From: Coremacera marginata
Lineage: Eukaryota; Arthropoda; Insecta; Diptera; Sciomyzidae
NCBI GenBank assembly: GCA_914767935.1
Contig: OU612043.1
Location: forward strand, 89,095,704 to 89,159,703
Reading direction: 5' to 3'
DNA length: 64,000 nucleotides
In this document: one piece after another, positions 1 to 11,190 of the stretch
How the letters are laid out: each line of letters opens with the position of its first letter
Position numbering within the stretch: position 1 is the first letter of the stretch
The notes under the pieces: generated by a model
The model's input: only the letters and a program-made list of their open reading frames with translations
Database searches by the model: none
Told to the model about the DNA's origin: nothing
Position numbers and translations under genes: made by a program

Positions 1-133
1 CTTATACTCTTCAGAAAAAATGTTATATTAACTATTAAAAACTATTCATAACACTTTTCGGAGTAATATTAAAATTCCAGCCTAGTTCTTTAATTAAACC
101 CGAAAAAGTTTATTATTTATACTTCACATTTTT
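1..133. other. AT-rich flank, no gene seen
   Basis: Short AT-rich stretch at the window edge. It meets the LINE fragment abruptly at about 134, where LINE homology stops just before the YADD catalytic motif would be expected. Nothing else is recognisable. Confidence 0.5.
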
Positions 134-1545
134 TTAGGTGTAGGCTGCCACTACAAATCCATCTCTCTCCAGAGATAGCAGTACGTCATTTACTACCAAA
201 TTCCAGAGGAGTAGAGAGAGAACACCTCCTTGAGGCGTACCTCTTGAGACAGATCTAATGGCACCCAGGTCCGATAGAACTATTCTACTGTTAAGTAGCT
301 TGTCTATAAGCTCTGTAATGATCTTATTCACGCCTAGTCCGACTATTGCTCGTCGTATTGCTTGTGGTGCTACGTTATTAAAAGCTCCTTCTATATCTAA
401 GAAGGAAACCAAAGTAACTCATTATTTAAGATGGATTTTTCCCCTTGCCTTTTTCCAAGCTGTGGGAATATATGATAGATATATTCTTCAATTCCTTCAC
501 AGAATTGTTTCCAAGAGGATCTTTTAGCTTTCCTTGTTTCAGTTTTGAATATTTTAAGGGCTACCTTGTAGGCAGCCCAATCATGTTCCCCTCTAAAGCA
601 TTTTGCTGCGTTGAAGAGCTTCCTGTAGTTAGTTCTTAGGCCATTCAGTTCAGAAGACCACCATTTTGGCTTAAGCTTCCACTTGAGTGCCCTTGAGTGC
701 CCTTCCACCCCATCCACTCGGGGTGGATGCCAGTGAGCGATTCATTGCTGTGTTTAAAACATCGACTAGGTTTCCTAAATCCATTGCCGATTTTGGTTTT
801 TCAATCGGACCTGATGGCAAAGATTTTGCCAAGGCCCTTCTGCAGAGTCCCCAGTCCGATCTCCTAATGTTGATAGATGAGATTAGTTTAGGAGACGTGT
901 TAAGAAAGGTATACTCAATATAGCGGTGGTCGGAAAAAGAGTGTTCTTCAGACACCTTCCAATCACCAATGTTGTCGAATATGAAGTCTGAGGCTAAAGT
1001 AATATCTAAGACTTCGCTTTTATTTTTAATAACAAAGGTTGGGTCTTCACCCCTATTACATATATAAAGGTTTGTACTAATTAAATACTCAAAAAGTAAC
1101 TCATCCCTTTTGTTCGTGTTTGTGCTTCCCCACACGGAGTTGTGCGTATTGGCGTCTGCCGAGACAATGACCCCTCGACATATACCGCCAGAGTCGTCCA
1201 TCATCTTCCTGAAGTTCTATGGAGGCGGGCTTTCATCATGCGAGAAGTAGGCTGCAGCCAGCCAACAGTTGTTTCTATCAAGCTCTAGACTGGCTGCAAC
1301 CAGATCTCTGTATCTAGAAAGTAGAAATAAATTAATATTGTTTTTGGCTAAGATACATGTTCTAGCCATGCTTACGTTGTTAGCTACTAACATCTTATAC
1401 CCCTCCGTCCTCAAGCCGCAGATCCTGCCTCCACATACCCAGGGTGCCTGGATGAGGCCTACATCGAATCCACCTTTATGAAGATGGATTAATAGATTCG
1501 CCGAGGCGAGTTTTGAAGGTTAGTCTGGAGCACCTTCATCCACTT
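134..1545 (-). pseudogene. LINE ORF2: APE endonuclease plus truncated reverse transcriptase
   Basis: Read on the minus strand from about 1545. An endonuclease N-terminus (KVLQTNL) is followed, after a frame change, by the 1217-1414 segment and the 671-1204 segment, which carry VSADANTHN and the SDHRY motif of APE-type nucleases. The expected glutamate of the IQEPW-type motif reads IQAPW, so a catalytic residue appears lost. Then come a linker with KWWSSEL and basic helices (397-717) and an RT palm start, FLDIEGAFNNV to GTPQGGVLS (134-412). Coding stops at VVAAYT, directly before YADD. At least four frame breaks are visible. Enzymes of this kind nick target DNA and copy the element RNA at the nick; this copy cannot. 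Confidence 0.75.
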
Positions 1546-2760
1546 CAGATTTGTGGCTTTTCGCGACCGTTGTGTTGGCCTCTTCTTCTTCGGATAGCTC
1601 CTCCAAGAGAAGAGCATCACAGTAGAGGCCAGACACCCCGATGAGGTCAACCAAGTCCACTGACATGGCCTCTTCCAGATCACCATCCAGTGTGCAATAT
1701 GGGGCTCAGCAACCTCTTCTTCCGCAAGGCTTGGCGGAGCTTCGGCTGAAAAACCCAGTATGGACTGTCTGTCCCTGTTGTACACCTTCAGGAGGACCTT
1801 GGAGAGTAAACCAGAGGACTCCCTTCTTCTCCTCCAACGGCTTCAGTGACTCGGCATTAAGCAGCAGAAGTACCTGCCTTGAGGGTCCCAGAGGCTCCTC
1901 CAGCTTGCTGATAGCCCACCCTTCTGTGGGCATGTCTGGATTTCATGTCCGGAACATGCGAAGAATCGCTTCCGGATCATTGGGTATTCAGACCCTAGCC
2001 CTGGGACGCTGCGGTATTTCGCTTATTTCTATCGCTTGCAGCTTAGCCCCAGGCCAAACCTCGCGGACATTGCTGATGGCTGCTTTATAAAAATCAGCCG
2101 ACCTATCGTCATCGCAAGCTATAAGCTTTATGTGGCCAAAATTGTACCAACCGGCATCGTGACAATGGGAGTTAGGACCAGGGTGATCCTCCAGGACCTG
2201 GAAGAAGGCATCGGCTAGAGCGACTTCTACCCGCCTCCATTTGTCCCGGGGGAGTGCCCCGTCCGCTCTCCCATTGTCAATTACGGCCAGCACCCTTCCT
2301 TTCCCCTTGACCACTTCGCTGAACGACCTAGCTTCAGTAAAACGACTGTGCGTTTTCGGCCTTTTCGCAGCAGGCGTCTCCTCCGAAGATCTTTGACTTT
2401 TGTTGGCAAGTTCACCCTTATGGGGGGTGCTTTTCGGGGGGTTCCCGCTTCCTTGTTCTGGGTCTTTTGCAGTTTTGCTTTGGCACACCTTTCGTACCAG
2501 GCCAGTTTCGACGGACAGTACCGATTGCTCTTGTCGGGCGCGCCTGAGTTCCACGGCCCGAATTTAATCTAGCAGTGGCTTGTGCCGAAGTGCTCGGGCC
2601 AAGGTCCTCTCCCAGTGCCTTAGCAGCTGTTTTTATGACCGGCTCTGCAGTCCTTGGTGTTGGTGTGACTTCAGGCGGGGTTAACCCACCCACCGAGATA
2701 GCGCCGCAGCTTGCAGCTTTAACTTATTCCACCAATCGGGCGGATACGGGAATAGAGTTC
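1546..2760 (-). pseudogene. LINE ORF1 (gag-like, DUF4780-type)
   Basis: The clearest segment is 1988-2554: a charged, proline-rich N-terminus, then a folded domain beginning SFSEVVKGKGRVLAVIDN and running through CHDAGWYNFGHIKLIACDDD. This resembles the ORF1 domain of LOA/Outcast-type insect LINEs (family recollection, not a search). The continuation 1706-1933 (PTEGWAISKLEEPLGPSRQV) and an acidic tail near 1600-1650 are in other frames. ORF1 proteins bind element RNA in the ribonucleoprotein. The reading frame is broken at least twice. Confidence 0.6.
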
Positions 2761-3145
2761 CCTTCCGGTTTTTTATGAGTACCGGACTCTTCTTTTTTTA
2801 CAGTTTTTTGTTTTTGAATTTTTTGTTTGTTTTTCTTGGTTGTTTGTTTCCATTTGATTCCCACGAGTGTAGAACAATGGAAGGTCCACCCCCACAGAGG
2901 TCCCTGTGTGCGGGTAAGGCTAAATTGTATCGGAGGGCGCCTGATATCCGATACGCTCCGTGAGCGACTGGACTATTTTTGATGGGCCTCCAGCCTAGTA
3001 AATCTTCGGCACGGGTCGCATAACATCTTGATTCAGCCCATACCTCAAGCCGATGGGAAGGACACGCACCAACAGCTCTAGAACTATTGAGAGTTAGAGC
3101 ACTGTGGCTGCATCCTCCCCTTGGCTAACCGCCGTCCCGGATTGA

Positions 3146-3894
3146 GACACTGTAGCAGTTATTTCCAGCCGGCACCCACGCTGGGATTTTTCCGGGATTT
3201 TCGCAAGTTTATACAAGAAGCAACATTAGTTACATGCCTTCCTCGTTTTCTAACTTCTTCATTTACAGCAATACTGCAATTGCAGGGAGAACCTTCACAT
3301 TCAACGACATTTTTGAATGAACTTCCACTTGCACATATGGACGCTGAAGCAATTTGCAGCTAATTTCAGACTTTTATAATATTCTCTTTTATAATAGAAA
3401 ATATATATTCTCTACTTGCAAGTAATTACTTGCACATGGGGACACAGGGTAAACAGGCCTATGGTTTATGTTTTCGCTATCATTTTTGTTTCAGAGTTTG
3501 TGTAGAAGAAACACTTGCTTATAAAATATTTCCTATTTTATTTTATTATTAATAGTGAGCATTGCAATAACAAAGGGTGATTATAAGTGAAAATTATGCA
3601 ATTTGTTAATTTCATTTTATTTAGATGAAAACTTTAAGTGCAGCAACCTCAGCGGCAGGTATAATTATATCATGGCAAAGAAGAGAGCGAGCATAATCGG
3701 CTATTGTCTTTTTATCAGAGTTTGCAATTAACAACACATTTGCTTATTCACGCGCAAATATTTACCATGTCTTGTTTCATTGTAAATATAATAAACTATT
3801 AAAACGAAAGTGTGTGAAAACATAAAAATTGTTGAAAATGTTAAAGTGCAGCAATAGAACAACCTTAGCAGCTGCACATGTTATACTTTCGGCG
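3146..3894. other. Intergenic repeat-rich DNA
   Basis: No supported gene. A short open frame at 3121-3363 (+) resembles nothing I recognise and starts inside LINE leader sequence. Two partial copies of a motif starting AAAGTGCAGCAA occur near 3636 and 3843, suggesting an old duplicated repeat. Confidence 0.4.
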
Positions 3895-4432
3895 CACTTC
3901 GGGCGCCCACATTGCTGGAGATATCTAAACGGATAAGCAACCAACAACAGTTTGCTATTTTTGTAAGAGACCATCACATGAGATAGCATCACAAGACTAT
4001 ATATGCTATTTCATGTGGTGTTGAAAACAAAATGAAGACAATTATGTAAGTACACTCAACTCTCTTTATACACGGTCTTTTTTTGCACGATTTCGAAATA
4101 GCGCGGTCCATTAACATTGTCTTTTTTCATGATGAAATCAATTTTTTTTCAGCAACAATTTTTATGCTGTATTTTTTCCACGTTGTACTTAGGAACGTAT
4201 CTACCGTTTAAAGATAGAGTTGAGTGTATCTGTTAAAAAAGAATTTCAATACTAGTGTGAGAGCGAAAATCAGCAAAAATTGTGTACATATAGACAAATT
4301 ACCGTTAACCATTTCTCTGAGAGAAAGCATGCTGAAATAGCGGTTAATTATTGTCTTAATTGGAAGAACCCTCTGCGTAGTCTTATTTATCTTATATCTA
4401 TCTATCTTTATATATCAAACTAGATGGAATAC

Positions 4433-4503
4433 CCGGCCTTGGCACAGTGGGTAGAGTGTGTGGCTCATACGCCAGAGAACCCTTTTCGAGTCCTACATGA
4501 CAC
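4433..4503 (+). other. tRNA-like SINE head (A and B boxes)
   Basis: TGGCACAGTGGGTAGAG resembles an A box, and TTTTCGAGTCCTACA about 30 nt later resembles a B box (GGTTCGANTCC type). No cloverleaf with a proper acceptor stem was found, so it looks like a tRNA-derived SINE head, not a working tRNA gene. Confidence 0.45.
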
Positions 4504-4740
4504 AGAAAGTTTTTTCAATTGAATTAATTTTTCTGTTCGGCTGTCACTTCTCTGCAGACAATGGCAATCCTCAGAGAGTAAAAACTGCCATGAAGAGTAT
4601 CTTGAGAACATAAGCCGTTCGGAGTCGGTATAAAACATCCAGTTCTCGATAATTTGTGTTCGAACATTTCACAACACAATTGATCATAAGAAACTCGGTC
4701 AAAGTCCATTCAAGGGCTGAAACGGCCATTTCGTTTTTTT
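4504..4740. repeat. Dispersed repeat, inverted partner near 10760-10830
   Basis: The segment around 4650-4740, with a CGGCCATTTCG block, matches in reverse complement the block at about 10757-10830 (CGAAATGGCCATTTCGGCCC). Two copies of one dispersed element in opposite orientation. No coding capacity is supported. Confidence 0.5.
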
Positions 4741-4779
4741 TTAGATGGCATACCCATGGCATTTAAGGTGTATGTAATG

Positions 4780-5345
4780 TATGGAAAAAATAGTGCTCCA
4801 CCCCCTGTCTAATACCGCCCACTTTTCTAGACTTTAAACTGCTCGTTATATGCAAAATTTTATTGAAGTCGGACATACTGTGGAGGAGCTGTTGGGGTAC
4901 ATACAGATATGATTATATTCGGGAAAAGTAGGTGTGGCAACATTTATATATATAATGGCCTCCAGTTGGTCATATAGCATCTACACACCAAGTATAACTA
5001 TCAAAACATGTACAATTCAGAAATTATAATTATTTCTGAAAAGTGGGCGTGGCTATAGTTCGACCAAGGTCCATTTTAGTGCAGTTGCCGAGAGTAACCG
5101 TACGAACTAAATTACAAAATTTTATTCCAATACAACCACTTTCGTTTGAAATATAGCATTTTTATTGATTTGTGGGCGGTAAAAAGGGGTGTAGCAATGT
5201 TTTTTTATTTATTATTCGAGAAATGAACCTTGATAACAGATGTTGTAAATTTGATGCCCTTAGGTGTTATCATTCCTTTAGATCTTAACGGACACCAATC
5301 CTCAAGGATTTTTTATATATGGACAAGTAAATACCCGGGCGCGCT
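4780..5345 (+). repeat. GGGCGTGG-rich dispersed repeat, copy 1
   Basis: Contains AAAAGTGGGCGTGGCTATAG, GAGAGTAACC, a GATTTGTGGGCGGTAAAA block and GATCTTAACGGACACCAA, in the same order as in units at about 7865-8290, 8290-8640 and 8700-8860 plus 9423-9650. It is a non-coding family of about 400-600-bp units; its transposon class is not recognised. Confidence 0.55.
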
Positions 5346-5379
5346 CCGTTGAGCTTCGCTTGTATCTCCTGAAAAGTGG

Positions 5380-5465
5380 CATTGTCAGAAGAGGGGATTT
5401 AAACCAAGGTCCTTAGGTGCCAAAGCCACGCACTTACACTTTGTGCCTCGGCCACCACGTTTCTA
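5380..5465 (-). other. tRNA-like SINE head (minus strand)
   Basis: On the minus strand GTGGCCGAGGCACAAAGTG resembles an A box, and GGTTTAAATCCCC about 45 nt later resembles a B box, with a long variable region like Leu/Ser tRNAs. It lacks a matching acceptor stem and CCA-side pairing, so a tRNA-derived SINE fragment is more likely than a gene. Confidence 0.45.
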
Positions 5466-6394
5466 TATTTAACCATTTATACCCAAATTTTTGACCTTTT
5501 TTGTTTTTGGTCCTCAGATTCATCAAACACCTTAAATGTTTAAGGTAAATAATCTGCCCTGCAAGAATTTTCAAAGTTATATTATTGCAATTTGGTAATT
5601 GCATACCTTTGTGGTAAGTAACATTCTTGGTTTAGATGTCTTCTATTCTATGTCTTTTATTCTATACGAACATGCAAGTAACTTAAAATTTCCAAGAAAT
5701 TGACACCACAAAAACTTTAGCACCTGAAACACACAAAAAGTTTTTAGAATTTTAATTTTTTGGTGAAATAGAAAAAAATATCAATCAAAAATTAAAGTGC
5801 TGGCTTTGAAAGTGAATAACTCGGTCATGCTACAAAGGATTGCATTATTTTTTTTTAAATTTTGATTAATTGTCCGTCCAATCTTGTTTCATTTTTGTTT
5901 CCCTTCTTATTTTTATAATTTTCCAAAAAAAAAACTTTAACGAATTTCTGTATTTCGCAAAAAAGTTTGGTAAAAATATTTTTTGTTGGAAAGATATTCA
6001 AAACCCAAAAATGGATTTTTTGGTGTACGGTATGCATAAATATAAGGTTTATTTTAAGATTCTAGCGTAAAAATTTAAAAACTTTTTATACGATCGAAAA
6101 ATCAAGCCTAATTATCATAAAAATATCAGTTTTTTTTGTTCAGTTTTTTTGTTTTGTTTTTTATTTATTTTGTATTATTGCAATTTTGTTTGCATAAAAT
6201 GTAATGGTGTAGTGACAGAGTCATGACAATTTCTTAAATTGTTAAGAAGTTATACTCTTAAATAAATACCTGGACCTGAACCATCTACAGACCCAGCCGC
6301 ACACACACCTAATTTAATCAAAATCGGTCCAGCCGTTTAGGAGGAGTTCAGTCACAAAGCCATATAATAGAAAGATAGATATTAAAAAAACTTT
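5466..6394. other. AT-rich non-coding DNA with a LINE/SINE-like tail
   Basis: No gene is supported. The piece at about 6275-6360 (AAAATCGGTCCAGCCGTTT) is a phrase common at the 3' ends of insect LINE/SINE elements (general knowledge). It is followed by an A-rich stretch. The rest is homopolymer-rich. Confidence 0.4.
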
Positions 6395-7305
6395 CTAAAA
6401 AAAAAAACCGACTACAAAATCAATACAAAGTATAAAATAGTTTTAAAATAATTTTTCCTTTTAACTTCTTGGTCATATTTGATAATTTATTTAAACATAT
6501 TATTACACTGGAAATCTTATATTAATTTTTTTTATTATCATAAATATATTAATTTCTTTATGAATGCAAAGCTTTTAAGGTCTTTTAAACATGAGCGCTA
6601 ACTTCAAAGCTTTTGAAAGTTTGTTGGTTATTTTAAATATCTGTCTCTTTAATTTAAATTAGATGCCACGTTTTTTGTAATAATTATACCCATTCTTGTA
6701 ACGAATTTTAATACCCTAATATAGAGAGATATAGTGTTTTTCTAATATTGCCACACTCCTTTGTTGTATAAGCGCCCACTTGACCGTTATTTGTAATAAT
6801 TGTGCCTACCCCTATACTTAATTTCAGTACCCCAGCGTCAATATTAACTGAGATAGTGTTTTTCTAGTAGTGTCACGCCCATTTGCCGAATAACGCCTAC
6901 TTTATTGACCGTAACTTTTAATAATTCTGCCTACCCCTGTACTAAATTCCAGTGCCCTAGTGTCAATACTATTCGAGATACACTGTTTTTCTTATATTGC
7001 CACGCCCATTTGTTGAATACGCCCATTTTCTTGACGGTAATTTGTAATAATTGTGTCCACCCCTACACTAAATTACAGTACCCTAATGTCAATATTATTC
7101 AAGATAGTGTTTTCTCAGTATTGCCACGTCCGTTTCTCGAATACCGCCCATTTTTAGATGGGCACCTCCATGTTTATGATATCTATCTGTTCACCAAAAA
7201 TTATGGCAATCAGGCATACGGTTTCGGAGTTATCGGTGTACATACATCAAAAAAAAAAAAGACAAACCGACGAACTTGAGAACCTCCTCCTTTTTGAAGT
7301 CGGTT
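6395..7305. repeat. TIR-like element with internal minisatellite
   Basis: Left end AAACCGACTACAAAA and right end TTTTTGAAGTCGGTT are imperfect inverted repeats. The interior 6720-7165 is a degenerate tandem array of about 120-bp units (roughly 3.5 copies), each with a GATATAGTGTTTTTCT-like core, a GCCACGCCC-like word, TTGACCGTAA and GTAATAATTGTGCCTACCCC. A sequence of this CCGACTTCAAAAAGGAGG type recurs across arthropod genomes. No protein is supported: the 6905-7279 frame is just the array read through. Confidence 0.5.
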
Positions 7306-7527
7306 AAAAAATAAGACTCTACGCAGCGGGTTTTTCCAATTAAGACAATAATTAACGGCTATTTCAGCATGCTTTCTCTCTGAGAAATGGTTAACGGTAA
7401 TTTGTCGATATGTACGCAATTTTTGCTGATTTTCGCTTTCACACTTATGGTATTAAAATTATTTTTTAACAGATACTTACATAATTTTCTTCATTTTGTT
7501 TTCAAAACCGCATAAAATAGCATATAT

Positions 7528-7772
7528 CGCACACTTAATACAAAACAACCACAACTCAAAATTTACAAATTTTTACTTATTAATGTAAAACTATTCGAAG
7601 TCATCATATACTCAAATATCAAATACATTTTGTACATATCTTCTTTCTCTTTAGTTTAAAAAAAGTTTTATATCATTGCTTTGTATGGAGTTGCTTCAAA
7701 AATAAAATTGCTTTTTGCTTCACCTAGAAATTTAAAAATTTTGAGTTGTGACTGTTTTGTATTTAGTGGGTG
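7528..7772. mobile_element. 245-bp MITE in the right foldback arm
   Basis: Terminal inverted repeats of about 30 bp (inner core AATACAAAACAACCACAACTC at left, GAGTTGTGACTGTTTTGTAT at right) flanked by ATAT on both sides. The other foldback arm lacks this segment, so it preserves the empty site and dates the insertion after the foldback formed. Confidence 0.7.
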
Positions 7773-7864
7773 ATATGGTCTTGTGATGCTATCTTATATG
7801 ATGGTCTCTAACAGAAATAGCAAACTGTTGTGGGTGCTTATCCGTTTTGACATCTCCTGCAAAG

Positions 7865-8859
7865 TGGGCGTAACCAAAGTGCCACGTCCGTTTTTTTGTA
7901 AAGTTGGTGGTAAAAAAAGGCCACCCATAAATCAATTAAATTCGTAGCACCTATACACCAAGTTTTATTATGAAAAAATTAACAACTTAGGAGTTATGAT
8001 TTTTGAGAGTTGGGCGTAGTTATAGTGCGCCCACGCCCATTTTTAGTGCTGTTGTCGACAGTAACCATACAAAATAAGCTACAAAATTTTAGCTTTATGC
8101 AACCAAAACCTTCAGAAATATAGCAGTTTTATTTATTTCTGGGCAGTAAAAGGGGGTGTGCCATTTCTTTTATATTAACCGAGATATTAACCTTAATAAC
8201 AGATATGCATAATAAATTTGGTGACTTTAGGTGTTACCGTTCCTGAGATCTTGAGATACACCGCACGAACGATGGTATATAAATAAAAGGGCGGTAAAAG
8301 TAGACGTGGCAACATGTGTGGTCACTATACAAGTGACCACCGCTTGGTCTAATAGCACATGCACACCAAGTTTCATTATAAAAAAATGTTAACTCAGGAA
8401 CTAAAACGATTTCTGTAAAGTAGGCGTAGTTATAGTTCGACCTCGTCCATTTTTAGTTGAGTTGCCAAGAGTAACCATATGAACTAAATTACAAAACTTT
8501 AGTCCAATACAGCTAAATTCATCTGAAATATACCATTTTTATTGATTTGTGGGCGGAAATAGGATATTGGCTTTGACAACAAATGCTGTTAATTTGGTGC
8601 TCTTGGGTGTTACCGTTCCTGAGATCTTAAAACACCAACCAGTACGAACGATTTTATATATACCGGGCGGTAAAAAAGGCGTTGCAACATTTATATATAT
8701 ATAGTGACCATCACTTGGTCTTATAGCACCTACACACCAAATTTCATTAGTAAAATATGCACAACTGAGGAATTATAATGATTTCTGAAAAGTGGGCATA
8801 GTTATAGTTTGACCACGCCCATTTTTAGTGCACTTGCCGAGAGTAACTATACAAACTAA
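7865..8859 (+). repeat. GGGCGTGG-rich dispersed repeats, copies 2-4
   Basis: Tandemly placed diverged units of the family at 4780-5345, each with ACACCAAGTTTCATTA, AGTGGGCGTAGTTATAG, GAGAGTAACCATA and TGTTACCGTTCCTGAGATCTT-like blocks. Non-coding. The last unit is interrupted by the MITE at 8860-9422 and resumes at 9423. Confidence 0.55.
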
Positions 8860-9422
8860 TGGCGTTTTCTTTTCTCGAAAAAATTCAGCATTTTTTCTGC
8901 CCTCTTTGAGAATTCTGAACTTTTTGTGTTCTTTTCTCAGAAAAATGTTGACCTCTAATATTAAACCGTGTTCTTTTCTCGAAAATTTTGACCTGAAAAA
9001 TATAAAAAGTTCTACCATTTCTTTCAGAGTTCTACCCTCAAATGCTACCAGCTGAAGAAACAAAAAAGTGACATGGTAAGAAAATAAAATGAACATTGTA
9101 TTGACATTTTATTAAAGAGTGAGTTCTTCTTTACAAATTAGAAATATTTATTATAATTAAGCATTAAATGGCTGATATTCACGAAAATATTACAAATAAG
9201 TTAATTTACCTTTAACAAAACTTTCGTCGCCAGACATTTTTAATTTAATTTTGTGTTTTGTTATTTCACGGAAGACTTTTGCAATTTAACGTTTCTTGAT
9301 ATAACAGGGCAGCCAACACAACATTGAAAAAAAAATGTTGCATTTTAATGTTCTTTTCTCGACTAAGAACAGGTCAACATTTTTTGAGTTCAGGTCAAAA
9401 TTGGCGAGAAAAGAAAACGCCA
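8860..9422. mobile_element. MITE with TGGCGTTTTCTTTTCTCG ends
   Basis: Begins TGGCGTTTTCTTTTCTCG and ends in its exact reverse complement. The core repeats the word TTCTTTTCTCG several times in both orientations together with TTTTGACCTGAA. It splits a repeat unit that continues at 9423, which confirms insertion. No credible ORF; the target duplication is not clear. Confidence 0.75.
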
Positions 9423-10189
9423 TATATTACAAAATTTTAGTTTAATACATCCAAATTCGTCTGAAATCAAGCGTTTTTATGGATTTGTGTGCGGTAATAG
9501 GGGATGTGGCAAATATTTTATTCTTATTATTCGAAAAATTGGCCTTGACAACACATGTTGTAAATTTGGTGTCCTTAGGTATTACAGTTCTTGAGATCTT
9601 AACAGACACCAACCCGCACGAAGGATTTTATATATATATAGATTTAGTTGTGTTTCGCCAGAATAAATTTATCAAATTTAATGTAACATATTGTTAACTA
9701 TGCAGGCACCTACGAAGCAATAAATTATTATGAAATTTTTTAATTTCTGACCTTTGATCTAACAAAATTTAAAATAATGAAATCGCACTGAGAAAAATTT
9801 TTGTTAGGCAATTGAGAAGTTCACAACTGGAGTCTTTTTATCGGCCTTTTAAAAATTTAACTAGATAAAATATGCCTGTTAGTTTTCTTGATATCTTTAA
9901 AGTTTTTAACATACTTTAACTAAAACTTTAACACTAAAGTTTTCTAACCAAACTAAAAGTTTTTAACACTAAAACTTAGTGTTTGGTGAAGTAAAATTAC
10001 ATTTTAATATTTATAGTTTTGTTTAATATTAAAAAGCGTTTGGTAAGACAGGGCATAATCCTCTAAAATCAATTTAATGACAGTTCCTTCAGTTTGATGA
10101 CAACAATAATTTATTTTAAAAATTTTCAATGTATAGAACTCATTGCCCTTTATTACTCAATTTTAATAGGTAATCTTATCTTATATACA
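9423..10189. other. Repeat remainder and low-complexity DNA
   Basis: 9423-9650 is the rest of the GGGCGTGG-family unit interrupted by the MITE. About 9880-9985 is built of repeated CTAAAACTTTAACACTAAAG-like words. No gene is supported. Confidence 0.45.
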
Positions 10190-10740
10190 GGGTGAGTCTG
10201 TTAGAGAGGTCAATCCGAAAACCGGAGGTTCCTTGGGTCAATACAAGAAAAAAATTGTATGGGAGGGGGGGTCTATTTTCACTCCCCTCCGAGATAGGAG
10301 TAAAATAATGTAAAAAAGTCGAATTTTAAGGTAATATCACTTTTAGCGCAATAACTTTGAAAGTATGATAGCTTCGTAAGATTTAAGTGCAGTTTTGGAA
10401 ACACAATTTAACAGGTCTAATAAAAAAATAAACAAATTAAAGTTAACTCGTTTGGTAAAAACAATTAAGCTGACCAAACTCAAAAAATAATTTTTTTCAC
10501 TAAAAAAATTAGTACGAATGCGATTTTCTCTAAAGTTTATCTAAAAAAAAAATTCAGTTTATTACGTATTTATGTTCATTTATGTACATTTAGTAAAAAA
10601 TGTATGTTTGTATACTAAGGCTCCTTACAAAAAAAAAGGTGTTTGGGTCGGTTGCTCAAAATAACGCTTTATGTTATGATGATTCCCCAAATATTTTGAC
10701 AGTAGCGATAGCCATCCGTGTGCTGGGATAGTTTGAAATA
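10190..10740. repeat. Single end of a TACAGGGTG-type transposon
   Basis: Starts TACAGGGTGAGTCTGTTAGAG and contains a G-run then CACTCCCCTCCGAGATAGGAG. This layout parallels the ends of the hairpin at 17894-19008 (GGTGTCCCAGAC, then a G-run, then CCCCTAGGGGGCTAGGAG). No inverted partner end was found nearby, so it is a solo or truncated copy. Confidence 0.45.
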
Positions 10741-10744
10741 AAAA

Positions 10745-11190
10745 AAAAAAACAAAAACGAAATGGCCATTTCGGCCCTTGAAAGGAAATTGACCGATCTT
10801 CTTATGTTCTTAATAACAAACGGTCAGACTTAATAGTTATCTGCACCAATCAGTTTTTAATTTATTCAGTCGGATCAGAGGTAATGCGGATTTTCATTAA
10901 TTTTTTAACTTTCTTTTTATATTATTTTCACTGAAATTCAAATTAAAATTTTTTTTTTTCTTGCCATGTTACTTTTGGTCAAATAAATTATCTATTGATG
11001 ATAAAATATAGTGTAAAGTGAAGAATTAAAGTAAATGAAATTACAAAAAAATGTACACTTTTTTTACATTTTACAATTTATTTGACTAAAAGTAGTATGG
11101 GAAAAAATTTATTTCAATTTGAATGAACATAATATGAAAACAGTTAAAACAATCCATAAAAATCCGCACTCTCTTTGGTGCAACGGAAAA
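10745..11190. repeat. Inverted-repeat (hairpin) element
   Basis: After the 10757-10830 repeat, 10890-11180 folds back on itself: ATGCGGATTTTCATTAATTT at the left pairs with a block ending AAAAATCCGCA at the right, and CTTTTGGTCAAATAAATT pairs with AATTTATTTGACTAAAAG. It looks like a MITE of about 300 bp without coding capacity. Confidence 0.55.

Larger units (their letters stand above)
134..3145 (-). mobile_element. Decayed non-LTR retrotransposon (LOA/R1/I-like)
   Basis: A minus-strand LINE with its 5' leader (about 2760-3145), an ORF1/gag-like region (about 1550-2760) and an ORF2 with endonuclease then reverse transcriptase (134 to about 1545). It is GC-richer than its surroundings. The 3' part is missing: homology ends inside the RT domain, so RNase H, 3' UTR and poly(A) are absent. 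Several frameshifts and stops make it inactive. Clade is inferred from the RT motif FLDIEGAFNNV and the GTPQGGVLS block; LOA is most likely, R1 and I are alternatives. The 5' end is placed only approximately. Confidence 0.75.
3895..7865. repeat. Foldback-type inverted repeat, about 4 kb
   Basis: Two long imperfect inverted arms. Left arm blocks are about 3895-4062 and 4240-4395; right arm blocks are about 7310-7527 and 7773-7865. For example TTGAAAACAAAATGAAGA at about 4021 is read in reverse complement near 7485, and the GCATGCTGAAATAGC segment at about 4328 matches the opposite strand near 7360. The left arm carries extra sequence (about 4063-4239) that the right arm lacks, and the right arm carries a MITE (7528-7772). 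The interior holds SINE-like heads and other repeats. Such arms are typical of foldback or composite TIR elements; no transposase was seen inside. Confidence 0.65.

Noticed and set aside
6905..7279. 124-codon plus-strand frame
   Set aside because: It follows the 120-bp minisatellite array and shows only repeat periodicity.
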